NCBI RefSeq assembly: GCF_014650455.1
Contig: NZ_BMUZ01000007.1
Location: 240,388-304,387 of the forward strand
DNA: 64,000 nt
Direction: 5' to 3'
Source of the DNA: Streptomyces xanthochromogenes
Lineage (GTDB): Bacteria; Actinomycetota; Actinomycetes; Streptomycetales; Streptomycetaceae
Shown here one piece after another: positions 52,337-63,342 of this stretch. Numbering within the stretch: the first letter of the stretch is position 1; every line of letters starts with the position of its first letter. The notes below the pieces were generated by a model. The model ran no database searches. It was not told where the DNA came from and was given only the letters and a program-made list of their open reading frames with translations. The translations under genes and the position numbers were made by a program.

Positions 52337-53572
52337 CTACTTGGTCCACTCCGACCAGGAGAGGTTCCAGCCGTTGAGACCGTTGTCGGCCTGGATGACC
52401 TTGTCCTTGGAGTTCTTCACGACGACCACGTCGCCGATCAGGGAGCTGTTGTAGAACCAGGCGGCCGGCGTCGACGGGTCGCCCGCGCCGCGTGCGTCGC
52501 GCAGGCCGACGCAGCCGTGGCTGGTGTTGGCCGAGCCGAACACCGACGGGTCGCCCCAGTAGTTGCCGTGGATGAAGGTGCCCGAGCTGGACAGGCGCAT
52601 CGCGTGCGGCACGTCCTTGATGTCGTACTCGCCGCCGAAGCCGACGGTGGCGCCGTTCATGCGCGTCACCTCGAACTTCTCACTGATGACCATCTGCCCG
52701 TTGTACGTGGTGTTCTGCGGGGAGCCCGCGCTGATCGGGATGGTCTTCAGGAGCTTGCCGTCGCGCTCCACCTTCATGGTGTGGGCGCTCGCGTCGACGG
52801 TGGAGACCTGGGAGCGGCCGATGGTGAAGTGGACGGTGCGGGTCTGCTTGCCGTAGACACCGGGCCGGCCCTCGACACCGTCCAGGTTCAGCTTGACGGT
52901 GACCTTGGTGCCGGGCGCCCAGTAGTTCTCGGGGCGGAAGTCGAGGCGGTCGTTGCCGAACCAGTGGCCCTCGACCGGGACGGACGGCTCGGCCGTCACG
53001 GTGATCGCCTTCTCGACCGCGTCCGGGTTGGTGATGCCCCGGCTGAAGTTGATGGAGACCGGCATCCCGACGCCGACGGTGGAGCCGTCCTCGGGCACGT
53101 ACTGGCCGATGAAGGTGTTCTTCGGGACGAGCGTGGTGAACGTGGTGTCCTTGGCGGACTCGCGGCCCTTGGCGTCCTTGGCGACCGCGTGGACCTTGTA
53201 CTGCGTGGCGGAGGCGAGGTGCTGGTCCGGGACCCAGCCGAGGCCGTCCGCGGATATCTTCCCGGCGACCGCGTTGCCCTTGCTGTCGGCGACCGCGACG
53301 GCGGTCAGCCTGCCCTTGTCGGCGGATATCTTCAGTGCGCCGTTGGTGGCGACGTCCTTGGCGTTGTCCGCCGGGACGACGTCGACCACGGCCTCGGACG
53401 CCTTGGTGTCCTCGGTGGCGCCCGCGCTGCCGGCCTTCGACTTGGATCCGCCGTCGCCTCCGCCGCACGCGGTGACGAGGAGCAGCAGCGCCCCGCATAT
53501 GAGGGCCAGCACTGCGCTGCCCCGACGACCGCTCCGTCCGGCCGCGGCCCCCGAAATAGGCTGCCCGTTCAA
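52337..53572 (-). CDS. L,D-transpeptidase lipoprotein with Ig-like domains, copy 1
   Basis: A 411-residue cell-wall enzyme. TTG 53572 was chosen since GGGAGAAAG lies 4 nt upstream; GTG 53590 is an alternative. The lipobox ends at Cys36 (ALLLLVTAC-GGG). Residues 60-260 hold two Ig-like domains, and the YkuD domain follows with the catalytic Cys354 in NTSHGCVGLRDARG and His in GTFIHGNYWGD. The fold is that of mycobacterial LdtMt2-type enzymes, which make 3-3 crosslinks in peptidoglycan. It lies in tandem with a second copy (53868-55097). Confidence 0.95.
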   Translation of the reverse strand: MNGQPISGAAAGRSGRRGSAVLALICGALLLLVTACGGGDGGSKSKAGSAGATEDTKASEAVVDVVPADNAKDVATNGALKISADKGRLTAVAVADSKGNAVAGKISADGLGWVPDQHLASATQYKVHAVAKDAKGRESAKDTTFTTLVPKNTFIGQYVPEDGSTVGVGMPVSINFSRGITNPDAVEKAITVTAEPSVPVEGHWFGNDRLDFRPENYWAPGTKVTVKLNLDGVEGRPGVYGKQTRTVHFTIGRSQVSTVDASAHTMKVERDGKLLKTIPISAGSPQNTTYNGQMVISEKFEVTRMNGATVGFGGEYDIKDVPHAMRLSSSGTFIHGNYWGDPSVFGSANTSHGCVGLRDARGAGDPSTPAAWFYNSSLIGDVVVVKNSKDKVIQADNGLNGWNLSWSEWTK

Positions 53573-53743
53573 GACTTTCTCCCCTCGCACGGCGTGGCCC
53601 CGCCACCGCCCGCACTCACTCACCCCCGCGCACGTCCTCGCGCGCACGGCGCTAGATAATCACACCGAACCGGCCCCGATCTCCCCCTCCCATGTCACCG
53701 TTCAGTCCCAAGTTTTCCTGGAACTCTCAGGTGAAACACAGGA

Positions 53744-53773
53744 ACCGTTCCCGGTTGGTTAACCGGGAACGGT
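53744..53773 (-). terminator. Hairpin between the two L,D-transpeptidase genes
   Basis: ACCGTTCCCGGTT and AACCGGGAACGGT are a perfect 13-bp stem with a 4-nt loop, 95 nt after the stop of copy 2 and before the copy 1 start. The sequence GGGCCTCAGCGGGCCTCAGCGG nearby (53818-53840) is a short tandem repeat. Confidence 0.75.
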
Positions 53774-53867
53774 CATGGGGCCGTGCGTTCGAGGGTGCGG
53801 GGCCCAGAAGGTCCTCAGGGGGCCTCAGCGGGCCTCAGCGGGTCCTCGGCAGATCCGCGGGCGGCTC

Positions 53868-55097
53868 TCAGGAGATGGCGGAGCCCGCCTTCCACTTCGC
53901 CCAGTCCAGGTTCCAGCCACTGAGCCCGTTGTCCGGAGCGACCTCGCGGTCATGGGAGTTGACGACCTCGACCACGTCGCCGATGAGGGTGCGGTCGAAG
54001 AACCAGCCCGCCGGGGTGTCCGAGCTGCCGCCCTTCACGTCCCGCAGTCCGACACAGCCGTGGCTGGTGTTGGAGTTGCCGAAGGTGCTGGAGGGAGCCC
54101 AGTAGTTTCCGTGCAGGAAGGTGCCGGTGTTGGTGAGCCGGATGGCGTGCGGCACGTCCGGGATGTCGTACTCCCCGCCGAACCCGACGGTCTGGCTGTT
54201 CATCCGCGTCACGTCGTACATCTCGGTGACGATCATCTTCCCGTTGTACGTGGTGTTCTTCGGCGACCCCGCGGAGATCGGCAGCGTCGACACCAGTTCG
54301 CCGCCGCGCCGCACCTCCATGGTGTGCGCCTCGGCGTCCACCAGGGACTCCTGGTCGCGCCCCACGGTGAAGCCGATCGTCTTGTCCTGGATGCCGTAGA
54401 CGTCGGGGGCCGCGAGCACATCGCGCAGCCGCATGTCGACGGTGACCTTGGTGCCGGGCACCCAGTACTTCTCGGGCCGGAAGTCGAGCCGGTCCTTGCC
54501 GAACCAGTGGCCGCGCACCTGCACGGGGGGCTGCGAGGTGATCCTGATGGCGCGCTCGACGGCCGCCTTGTCCTTGATCCCCTGGTTGAAGTTGAACGAC
54601 ACGATCATGCCGACGCCCACCGTCGAGCGGTTCTCCGGCTTGAAGTACCCGATGAAGCGGTGCTCGGGCACGAGGGTGGCGAAGCTGGTGTGCCGGGCCT
54701 GGCGGCGGCCGTGGCCGTCGAGCGCCACGGTGTCCACCGTGTAGAGGGCCGCCAGCTGCAGCGCGCCCCCGGTCGGCGTCCAGGTCAGCCCGTCCTCGGA
54801 GATCTTCCCCGGTACCTCCTCGGGCTGCGCGTCCTCCGTCTTCATGACCTTGACCCGTTCCAGGCGCCCGCCCGGCACCCGCACCTCCACCTTCTGGTCC
54901 GCCTTGACTCCCTTGGCCCCGTCGTCCGGGGTCACCAGGATGGCCTCCTGCGGCGTCAACGGCTTGCCGCCGATGTCGCCGATGTCCAGGGCGCCGCCCG
55001 AGCACCCGGTCAGCGCGGTCACCAGGACCGCCGTCAGTCCTGCCCATGCCAGGGCGGCGGCCGTGCCCGCCCCTGCCCGCTTCAGTACGTCTCTCAC
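53868..55097 (-). CDS. L,D-transpeptidase lipoprotein with Ig-like domains, copy 2
   Basis: A 409-residue paralog of copy 1. GTG 55097 is the start. The lipobox ends at Cys32 (LVTALTGC-SGG). Two Ig-like domains are followed by the YkuD domain with Cys348 in NTSHGCVGLRDVKGG and His in GTFLHGNYWAPS. It lines up with copy 1 almost throughout (for example the shared PISAGSP-x-NTTYNG and VGFGGEYDI segments), so the pair arose by duplication. Each has its own terminator, so they are probably separately transcribed. Confidence 0.95.
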   Translation of the reverse strand: MRDVLKRAGAGTAAALAWAGLTAVLVTALTGCSGGALDIGDIGGKPLTPQEAILVTPDDGAKGVKADQKVEVRVPGGRLERVKVMKTEDAQPEEVPGKISEDGLTWTPTGGALQLAALYTVDTVALDGHGRRQARHTSFATLVPEHRFIGYFKPENRSTVGVGMIVSFNFNQGIKDKAAVERAIRITSQPPVQVRGHWFGKDRLDFRPEKYWVPGTKVTVDMRLRDVLAAPDVYGIQDKTIGFTVGRDQESLVDAEAHTMEVRRGGELVSTLPISAGSPKNTTYNGKMIVTEMYDVTRMNSQTVGFGGEYDIPDVPHAIRLTNTGTFLHGNYWAPSSTFGNSNTSHGCVGLRDVKGGSSDTPAGWFFDRTLIGDVVEVVNSHDREVAPDNGLSGWNLDWAKWKAGSAIS

Positions 55098-55237
55098 GAC
55101 CGGCCCAACGACCGCCCCCCGCCGGGGGAAACGTGAGTACGAGGGCTGTTGCGGGAAGAACAGGTGCAGAGACGCGCAGGGAAGCCGCGGCCGGGACGCC
55201 GCTGCCGCCCCCGCGCCGAGCCGCGGGAGGCCGTCAG

Positions 55238-57493
<2,256 letters not shown>

Positions 57494-57508
57494 GGAGTGG
57501 GCCGGCGG

Positions 57509-58153
57509 TTAGCCGAGGATCTTGCGGTCGTACGCCACCGCCACCGCGGCCGCCCGGTCCTTGACGCCCAACTTGCCGTAGATATGGGTGAGATGGGTCT
57601 TCACCGTGGCCTCGCTGATGAACAGGGCGCGGGCGATCTCCCGGTTGGAGGTGCCCTTGGCGACCAGTTCGAGGACCTCGCGCTCGCGGCCGGAGAGCGG
57701 TTCGCCCGCGGGTACCGCGGGCGTGCGGACCGCCGTGACCAGACGTGAGGCGACGGCCGGGGAGAGGACCGTGCGGCCCGCCGCGGCGGCCCGGACCGCG
57801 GTGAACAGCTCCTCCCGCGGGGCGTCCTTGAGGAGGTAGCCGGTGGCCCCCGCCTCGATCGCGGGCAGGGTGTCGGAGTCGGTGTCGTACGTGGTGAGGA
57901 CGAGGACCTTGGAGCGCAGTCCACGCCGGGTGAGCTCGGCGATGGCGGCCACTCCCCCGCCGCCCGGCATGCGCAGGTCCATCAGGACGACGTCGGGGTC
58001 GAGCCGCTCGGCGAGGTCGACGCCCGCCACGCCGTTGGAGGCCTCACCGAGGACCTCGAAGCCGTCGGCGGAGGCGAACATGCCGCGCAGACCGTCCCGC
58101 ACTACGGGGTGGTCGTCGCAGATCAGGAGGGTGATGGTGGCGTCAGTGGTCAT
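57509..58153 (-). CDS. NarL/LuxR-type response regulator
   Basis: A 214-residue regulator. ATG 58153 overlaps the end of the kinase gene by 11 nt. The receiver domain has the acidic pair in LLICDDHPVVRDG, the phospho-Asp in PDVVLMDLRMPGGGG and the Lys in GYLLKDAPREEL. The LuxR helix-turn-helix is PLSGREREVLELVAKGTSNREIA to SEATVKTHLTHIYGKLGV. It should receive phosphate from the sensor kinase coded just upstream and control the linked exporter genes. Confidence 0.95.
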   Translation of the reverse strand: MTTDATITLLICDDHPVVRDGLRGMFASADGFEVLGEASNGVAGVDLAERLDPDVVLMDLRMPGGGGVAAIAELTRRGLRSKVLVLTTYDTDSDTLPAIEAGATGYLLKDAPREELFTAVRAAAAGRTVLSPAVASRLVTAVRTPAVPAGEPLSGREREVLELVAKGTSNREIARALFISEATVKTHLTHIYGKLGVKDRAAAVAVAYDRKILG

Positions 58154-59474
58154 GGGGCACCAACGGTACGCGGGCCGAGACCGCGGTGCCATGGCCGGGC
58201 TCCGACTCCACGGTGACGCTGCCCGCGATGCGTTCGGCGCGGGCCCGCATTCCGTCCAGGCCGAAGCCACCGGTGCCCGAGCGGGCGGGCAGGCCGAGCG
58301 GGTCGAAGCCGCGGCCGTCGTCACGGACGTCCAGGGAGACCTCGTCGCCCATGAAGGAGAGGGTCACGCCGATCCGCGAGGCGTGGGCGTGGCGGCTCGC
58401 GTTGGCGAGGGCCTCCTGCGCGATGCGCAGCAGGGTGGCCTCGATCTCGTCGTGGAGCTGGACGGCGGTGCCGGTCACGGTGAAGTCGGCACGCACCCCG
58501 TGCCGGGTGCCCCATTCGGCGACGGTCTTCTTCAACGCCTCGTGCAGCAGGTCGTGTTCGAGGTCGAGCGGGCTGAGGTTCTGCACCGAACGGCGGGCCT
58601 CGCCGAGGCTGTGCCGGGCCAGCGCCTGGGCGCTGGCGAGGTGTTCGCGCACCAGGGCGGGGTCCTTGCTGCTGGTGACCACCTGGAGCTGGGCGATGAT
58701 CCCGGCCAGGCCCTGGGCGATGGTGTCGTGGATCTCGGCGGCGAGCCGGCGCCGCTCGTCGGCGACGCCCGCCTCCCGTGCCTGGAGCAGGAGTTGGGCG
58801 TGCAGGGCGGCGTTCTCGTCGAGGGCCTGCTGAAGCCGGGCGTTGGTGGTCTCCAGGGCGGCGATGGTCTCCACCTGGACCCGGGAGCGCTCGTCCTCCT
58901 GGGCGGCGAGGTGGCTGAACACCGTGAGCAGGACGCAGTTGATGACGAGCACCGCGCCGAACACCACCCAGCCCATGGTCCCCTTGGGCGGCAGGCCGCC
59001 GGACTGCGACCCGGCCATGGTGACGGCGGTCGCGACCAGACCGATCCGCACCAGGCGCCGGGGCAGCACCGCCTGGGCACCGAAGTAGCCGCAGACGGCG
59101 AAGAAGGCGAAGAACGGATTGAGCCAGGTGAGCGCGAAGGCGAGACCCCAGCGCAGGAAGTAGTAGACGGCCCCCGCCGCGCTCGGCCCCGGCCGGGCAC
59201 GGCGCCACCGGTCCCAGCAGACCTGGAGCACGAGGGCGCCGCCGACCAGGCAGAGGGCGGCCCGGCGGGCGTCCGGGCTCATCAGCAGGTCGGCGGTGGC
59301 GGCCGCGGCGAGGCAGCCGATGAACAGCAGGCCGAAGGGGCCCCAGCGGTGGAACACCTCCCAGCGTTCCTCCACCAGGTCCCGCTTCACCTCGTTCGCC
59401 CCGTCGCTCATGGCACCAGTCTCGTCCACGTCGAAGCGGCCGCCGGTACCGCCCCAGCGGGCGATCGCCGTCAT
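58143..59474 (-). CDS. Sensor histidine kinase (NarL-partner, HisKA_3)
   Basis: A 443-residue membrane kinase. ATG 59474 was chosen since it overlaps the permease stop (ATGA) and has GGTGGG upstream; ATG 59411 is the alternative. Five or six hydrophobic segments span residues 45-190 (LLFIGCLAAAATADLL, AALCLVGGALVLQV, FFAFFAVCGYFGAQAVL, WVVFGAVLVINCVLLTVF). The phospho-His is His249 in AEIHDTIAQGLAG. The ATPase part has QEALANASRHAHA, DVRDDGRGFDP and GGFGLDGMRARAERIAG. There is no large outside domain, so it may sense the membrane or a partner transporter. Confidence 0.94.
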   Translation of the reverse strand: MTAIARWGGTGGRFDVDETGAMSDGANEVKRDLVEERWEVFHRWGPFGLLFIGCLAAAATADLLMSPDARRAALCLVGGALVLQVCWDRWRRARPGPSAAGAVYYFLRWGLAFALTWLNPFFAFFAVCGYFGAQAVLPRRLVRIGLVATAVTMAGSQSGGLPPKGTMGWVVFGAVLVINCVLLTVFSHLAAQEDERSRVQVETIAALETTNARLQQALDENAALHAQLLLQAREAGVADERRRLAAEIHDTIAQGLAGIIAQLQVVTSSKDPALVREHLASAQALARHSLGEARRSVQNLSPLDLEHDLLHEALKKTVAEWGTRHGVRADFTVTGTAVQLHDEIEATLLRIAQEALANASRHAHASRIGVTLSFMGDEVSLDVRDDGRGFDPLGLPARSGTGGFGLDGMRARAERIAGSVTVESEPGHGTAVSARVPLVPHDH

Positions 59475-60262
59475 TCCCACCGGAACCAGCGGGACGCGGC
59501 GGCCGAGAGCAGCACGGTCCACAGGGCCAGGACGCCGATGTGGTCCCAGCCCGGCCAGCTGCCGGCCGCGGCCTCGGTGAGGGCCTGGGCGGCGGCGCCG
59601 AAGGGCAGCAGCTCCACGATGCGGCCGAGCGTGTCGGGCATGGCCTGGACGGGCAGCCACACACCGGCGCTGAACATCATCGGGAAGAACACCGCGGAGC
59701 CGATGGCGTTGGCGACCTTGGAGGTGCGCGAGAGCGCGGAGACCAGGGCGCCGAGGGCGAGCGCGCTCAGAACGGCGAGCAGCAGCGCGAAGGCGTAGCC
59801 GAACAGCTGGTGCGGCAGCGCCACCTGGAAGGCGAGCCGGCCCACCGTGAGGGAGAGGACCGCGGAGATCACCGCGGCCACCCCGTGCAGCCCCATCTGG
59901 GCGCCGAGCAGGGCGGAGGGGCGCACGGGGGTGACCGACATCCGGCGCAGGATGCCCCGCTCGCGGTACCCGGTGATGACCGGCGGCATCGCCTGGAGCC
60001 CGGCCATGATCATGGAGAGGAGCACGGCGACGGGGACGTACGCGTCCACGAAGCGGATGCCGCCGAGGGCCTTGTCCGGGTCGCGGAAGCCCGGGATCGA
60101 GCCGAGCACGACCAGCAGGACGGTCGGGAAGACCATGATCCAGAACAGTCCGGCGGGCTCGCGCCGGAAGAGCGTGGCCTCGGTCTTCAGTACCGCGGCG
60201 GCGGCCCGGCGCGGGGGCCGGGCGGCACGGGCGGGGCGCGGCGGGGTGAGGGTGGTGGTCAT
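59471..60262 (-). CDS. ABC-2 type exporter permease
   Basis: A 263-residue inner membrane protein. ATG 60262 overlaps the end of the ATPase gene (ATGA). It has six membrane helices of the ABC-2 type: a first one at FWIMVFPTVLLVVLGSI, then YVPVAVLLSMIMAGLQAMP, LLGAQMGLHGVAAVISAVLSL, the ALALGALVSALSRTSKVANAIG loop and a final LALWTVLLSAAASRW. The segment GYRERGILRRMSVTPVRPSALLGAQ is a family hallmark. It exports a drug or lipid with its ATPase partner. Confidence 0.94.
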   Translation of the reverse strand: MTTTLTPPRPARAARPPRRAAAAVLKTEATLFRREPAGLFWIMVFPTVLLVVLGSIPGFRDPDKALGGIRFVDAYVPVAVLLSMIMAGLQAMPPVITGYRERGILRRMSVTPVRPSALLGAQMGLHGVAAVISAVLSLTVGRLAFQVALPHQLFGYAFALLLAVLSALALGALVSALSRTSKVANAIGSAVFFPMMFSAGVWLPVQAMPDTLGRIVELLPFGAAAQALTEAAAGSWPGWDHIGVLALWTVLLSAAASRWFRWE

Positions 60263-61161
60263 GCCGAGGCCTCCGTCAGGTCCAGGAACGCGTCGTCGAG
60301 GGTGGCCTCGGAGACGCGGAGTTGGTGGGCGGTGATGTGGTGCCGGGCGAGCAGGGTGATCACGGCGTTGACGGTCTCGTCGGTGCCGTGGATGGTCACC
60401 CGACCCTGCTTCTCCTCCACGGCGGCGGCCTGCGGCAGCTCGGTGAGTGCGAGGTCGTCGAGCGGGGCCGAGGGGGTGAAGGAGATGACGGTGGAGCCCG
60501 CCGCGCGCCGGATGAGGCCCGAAGGGGTGTCCAGGGCGGCGATCCGCCCCTTGTCGATCACGGCGATCCGGTCGCAGAGGCGCTGGGCCTCCTCCATGAA
60601 GTGGGTGACCAGGAGGACCGTGACACCGCCGCGGCGTACGTCCTCGATCAGTTCCCAAGTGTCACGGCGGGCCCGCGGGTCGAGCCCCGTGGTCAGCTCG
60701 TCGAGCACCACCACACGCGGATTGCCGATGAGGGCGAGCGCGATGAACAGGCGCTGCTTCTGGCCGCCGGACAGCTTGGCGAAGCGGGTGCCGAGCTTCT
60801 CGGCGAGCCCGAGGCGTTCGGCGAGGGGTCGCCAGTCGGCCGGGTCGGAGTAGAAGGAGGCGTACAGCTCCAGGGATTCGCGCACGGTGAGCTTGGGCTG
60901 GAGCTCGCTCTCCTGGAGCTGGGCGCCCAGGATGCGGGTCACCCGGTCGTGGTCGGCGACCGGGTCGTACCCGGCCACCCGGATCGTCCCGGCGTCCGGG
61001 ACGCGCAGCCCCTCGATGCACTCGACGGTGGTGGTCTTGCCCGCGCCGTTGGGGCCGAGGATTCCGAAGATCTCCCCCTCCTCGACGGCAAAGCTGACGT
61101 CGTCGACAGCGGGCCTGCGGCCGTACGCCTTGCGCACTGCGTTGACTTCGATGATTGCCAT
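60259..61161 (-). CDS. ABC-2 type exporter ATP-binding protein
   Basis: A 300-residue ATPase. ATG 61161 was chosen since it starts with MAIIEVNAVRKAYG, the usual beginning; the open frame before it is shadow. Walker A GPNGAGKTTTVE, signature KLSGGQKQRLFIALAL, Walker B VVVLDELTTGLDP, H-loop LLVTHFMEEAQRL. The C-terminal part (DDLALTELPQAAAVEE and TLDDAFLDLTEASA) is that of daunorubicin-type drug exporters. It is the first gene of ATPase-permease-kinase-regulator, all joined by short overlaps. Confidence 0.95.
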   Translation of the reverse strand: MAIIEVNAVRKAYGRRPAVDDVSFAVEEGEIFGILGPNGAGKTTTVECIEGLRVPDAGTIRVAGYDPVADHDRVTRILGAQLQESELQPKLTVRESLELYASFYSDPADWRPLAERLGLAEKLGTRFAKLSGGQKQRLFIALALIGNPRVVVLDELTTGLDPRARRDTWELIEDVRRGGVTVLLVTHFMEEAQRLCDRIAVIDKGRIAALDTPSGLIRRAAGSTVISFTPSAPLDDLALTELPQAAAVEEKQGRVTIHGTDETVNAVITLLARHHITAHQLRVSEATLDDAFLDLTEASA

Positions 61162-61218
61162 GCCATGAGAATCCCGGTCGGCGGGGGTCCGCCACATCGC
61201 CCATCGCGCTCGACCCCG

Positions 61219-61238
61219 CATCAACCGATCGGTTGATG
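61219..61238. promoter_or_regulatory. 20-bp perfect palindrome between divergent transporter genes
   Basis: CATCAACCGA followed by TCGGTTGATG, with no mismatch and no spacer. It lies 58 bp before the ATPase start and 107 bp before the ABC exporter start. It is a very likely operator of the linked response regulator or another dimeric regulator. Confidence 0.6.
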
Positions 61239-61344
61239 AGCGGTACGACCCCCTGCGTTCGCGCGGTCCTAGGACCAGCGGACCAGCGGGGCCCGGCCGA
61301 AACTCGGTGGGCACTGTCAGTGCCCGTCCGTAGGCTCGGCCCTG

Positions 61345-63342
61345 ATGTCCGAAACACATGCAGCTATCAAGGACCAGTCGGCCACGCGCTCACTCCTGAG
61401 GCTCTGGCCGTATGTACGCCCCATACGAACGCGCCTGTTCAGTGCGGCATTTGTGGCCATTGTCGCCTCCTGTCTCGGTCTGGTGATCCCGCTCGTCCTG
61501 AAGTGGATCGTCGACGGCCCGGTGGCCGAGCACGACCCCGGCGGGGTGTGGCTCGGCGCGCTGTACCTGCTGCTGCTCGGCCTCGCGGAGGCAGCGCTCT
61601 TCGGGTACCGGCGGTGGCTGGTGGCGCGGCCGCTCGCGCGCGTCGAGGCCGAGATGCGGGCCGATCTGTACCGGCACGTACAGCGCCTTCCGGTCTCCTT
61701 CCACGACCGGTGGGCCTCGGGCCAGCTCCTGTCGCGCGGCACCACGGACCTGATGCTGCTCCGGATGTTCCTGGCGTTCCCGCTGACCTTCCTGGTCGTC
61801 AACGCGGTCACGATCCTGGCCGGGTTCGCCATCCTGCTCTCCCAGCAGTGGAGCCTCGGCCTGGTGCTGCTCGTGCCGGTGATCCCACTGGTGATCCTCT
61901 GCTCGCTCTTCGAGACCCGCTATTCGCTGGTCGCCCGGCAGGCCCAGGACCAGGTGGGCGATCTGACGACGGTCGTCGAGGAGAGCGTGCTCGGCATCCG
62001 CATCATCAAGGGGTTCGGGCAGCACCGCAGCCAGGCACTGGCCTTCCGCGAGCTCTCCCGGCGGCTGCGCGGCACCGAGCTCGCGAAGGCACGGCTGCTC
62101 GCCGGACTGTGGGGCCTGATCACCACGATCCCCGAACTCGCCATCGGCGCTGCCCTGGTGCTCGGCACGGTGCAGGTGGCCGACGGCGACCTCTCGGCCG
62201 GGACGCTCGTGGCGTTCCTGTCCACGGCGCTCGCCCTGCGCTGGCCGGTCGAGTCGATCGGGTTCCTGCTCGCGATGAGCCAGGAGTCGGCGACGGCGAC
62301 GGCCCGCTTCTTCGAGGCGATGGACGCGCAGGAGGAGGCGGAGGCGCCGGGCGCCTCCACCAGCCACTCCTCGGGGGAGTTGCCCCCGGGTGCCCCCCAA
62401 GGGGCTGCGCCCCTGGAACCCCTGGAACCCCTGGAGCCACCTCGGGGCTCCGCCCCGGGACCCGCCTCCGCCGCTGCTTCGCCTGCGGACCGTGCACCGG
62501 GGGCGCTGCCCCCGGACCCCCGCTCCTCAAACGCCGGAGGGGCTGAATTGCTGCCCGCCGGGGCCGAGTTGGGAGCCGTCGATCAGGCGGCCGGCATCCG
62601 GTTCGAAGGGGTCACCTTTCGGTACCCCGATGCCGCCGACGGCAGCGCGCCCGTCCTGTCCCGCATCGATCTGCACATACGGCCCGGCGAGACCATGGCC
62701 CTCGTCGGCGGCACGGGCTCGGGCAAGACCACGCTCACCGCGCTCGTGCCGCGGCTGCACGAGGTCAGCGGCGGACGGATCACGCTGGACGGCGAGGACA
62801 TCGCGCACATGACGCGGGAGCGGCTGCGCGGGCTCGTCTCCGTGGCGTTCGAGGAACCCACCCTCTTCTCGACCTCCGTCGGCGACAACGTCGCGATGGG
62901 CGGCGGGAGTCCGGACGATCTGGAGCGGGCGCTCGACATCGCACAGGCCCAGTTCGTCCGGCGGCTGCCGCAGGGCGTGGACACCCAGGTCGGCGAGCAG
63001 GGGCTGAGCCTGTCCGGCGGGCAGCGGCAGCGGCTCGCGCTGGCCCGCGCGGTCGTGGGGCGGCCGAGGTTCCTGATCCTCGACGACCCCCTGTCGGCCC
63101 TGGACGTCCACACCGAGGCGCTGGTCGAGGCGGCGCTGCGCCGGGTGCTCCAGGACACCACCGCGCTCGTCGTCGCGCACCGCCCCTCCACCGTGCTGCT
63201 CGCCGACCGGGTCGCGCTGCTGTCGGAGGGACGCATCACCGCCGTCGGCACCCACCAGGAACTGCTGCGGAGCAACGCCGAATACGCCTGGCTGATGTCC
63301 GGCGCCGATGACCGGCACGACGAGGGGGAGGACGGGCGATGA
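61345..63342 (+). CDS. ABC exporter subunit 1 (type IV, heterodimeric), with long linker
   Basis: A 665-residue protein; related subunits are near 580-600. Residues 20-310 hold six membrane helices (for example FSAAFVAIVASCLGLVIPLVL, LGALYLLLLGLAEAALFGY). The ATPase part begins near residue 415. Walker A GGTGSGKTTL, signature LSLSGGQRQRLALARAV, and Walker B LILDDPLSALD with Asp in place of the catalytic Glu. A degenerate site of this kind is usual for one half of heterodimeric exporters. The linker (about residues 335-410) is Pro/Ala/Gly-rich and matches intergenic repeats in DNA. Its stop overlaps the next gene (ATGA). Confidence 0.95.
   Translation: MSETHAAIKDQSATRSLLRLWPYVRPIRTRLFSAAFVAIVASCLGLVIPLVLKWIVDGPVAEHDPGGVWLGALYLLLLGLAEAALFGYRRWLVARPLARVEAEMRADLYRHVQRLPVSFHDRWASGQLLSRGTTDLMLLRMFLAFPLTFLVVNAVTILAGFAILLSQQWSLGLVLLVPVIPLVILCSLFETRYSLVARQAQDQVGDLTTVVEESVLGIRIIKGFGQHRSQALAFRELSRRLRGTELAKARLLAGLWGLITTIPELAIGAALVLGTVQVADGDLSAGTLVAFLSTALALRWPVESIGFLLAMSQESATATARFFEAMDAQEEAEAPGASTSHSSGELPPGAPQGAAPLEPLEPLEPPRGSAPGPASAAASPADRAPGALPPDPRSSNAGGAELLPAGAELGAVDQAAGIRFEGVTFRYPDAADGSAPVLSRIDLHIRPGETMALVGGTGSGKTTLTALVPRLHEVSGGRITLDGEDIAHMTRERLRGLVSVAFEEPTLFSTSVGDNVAMGGGSPDDLERALDIAQAQFVRRLPQGVDTQVGEQGLSLSGGQRQRLALARAVVGRPRFLILDDPLSALDVHTEALVEAALRRVLQDTTALVVAHRPSTVLLADRVALLSEGRITAVGTHQELLRSNAEYAWLMSGADDRHDEGEDGR
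62376..62550 (+). repeat. Intergenic-type repeat inside the exporter gene
   Basis: The DNA for the linker contains GGGGCTGCGCCCCTGGAACC, then CGGGGCTCCGCCCCGGGACC, GGGGGCGCTGCCCCCGGACC and CTCAAACGCCGGAGGGGCTG. The last resembles, in the reverse sense, the TCAGCCCGTCCGGCG...GAGGACG element at 5597-5672 and 27353-27431. Here it is read in frame, giving Ser-Ser-Asn-Ala-Gly-Gly-Ala-Glu. Confidence 0.7.
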
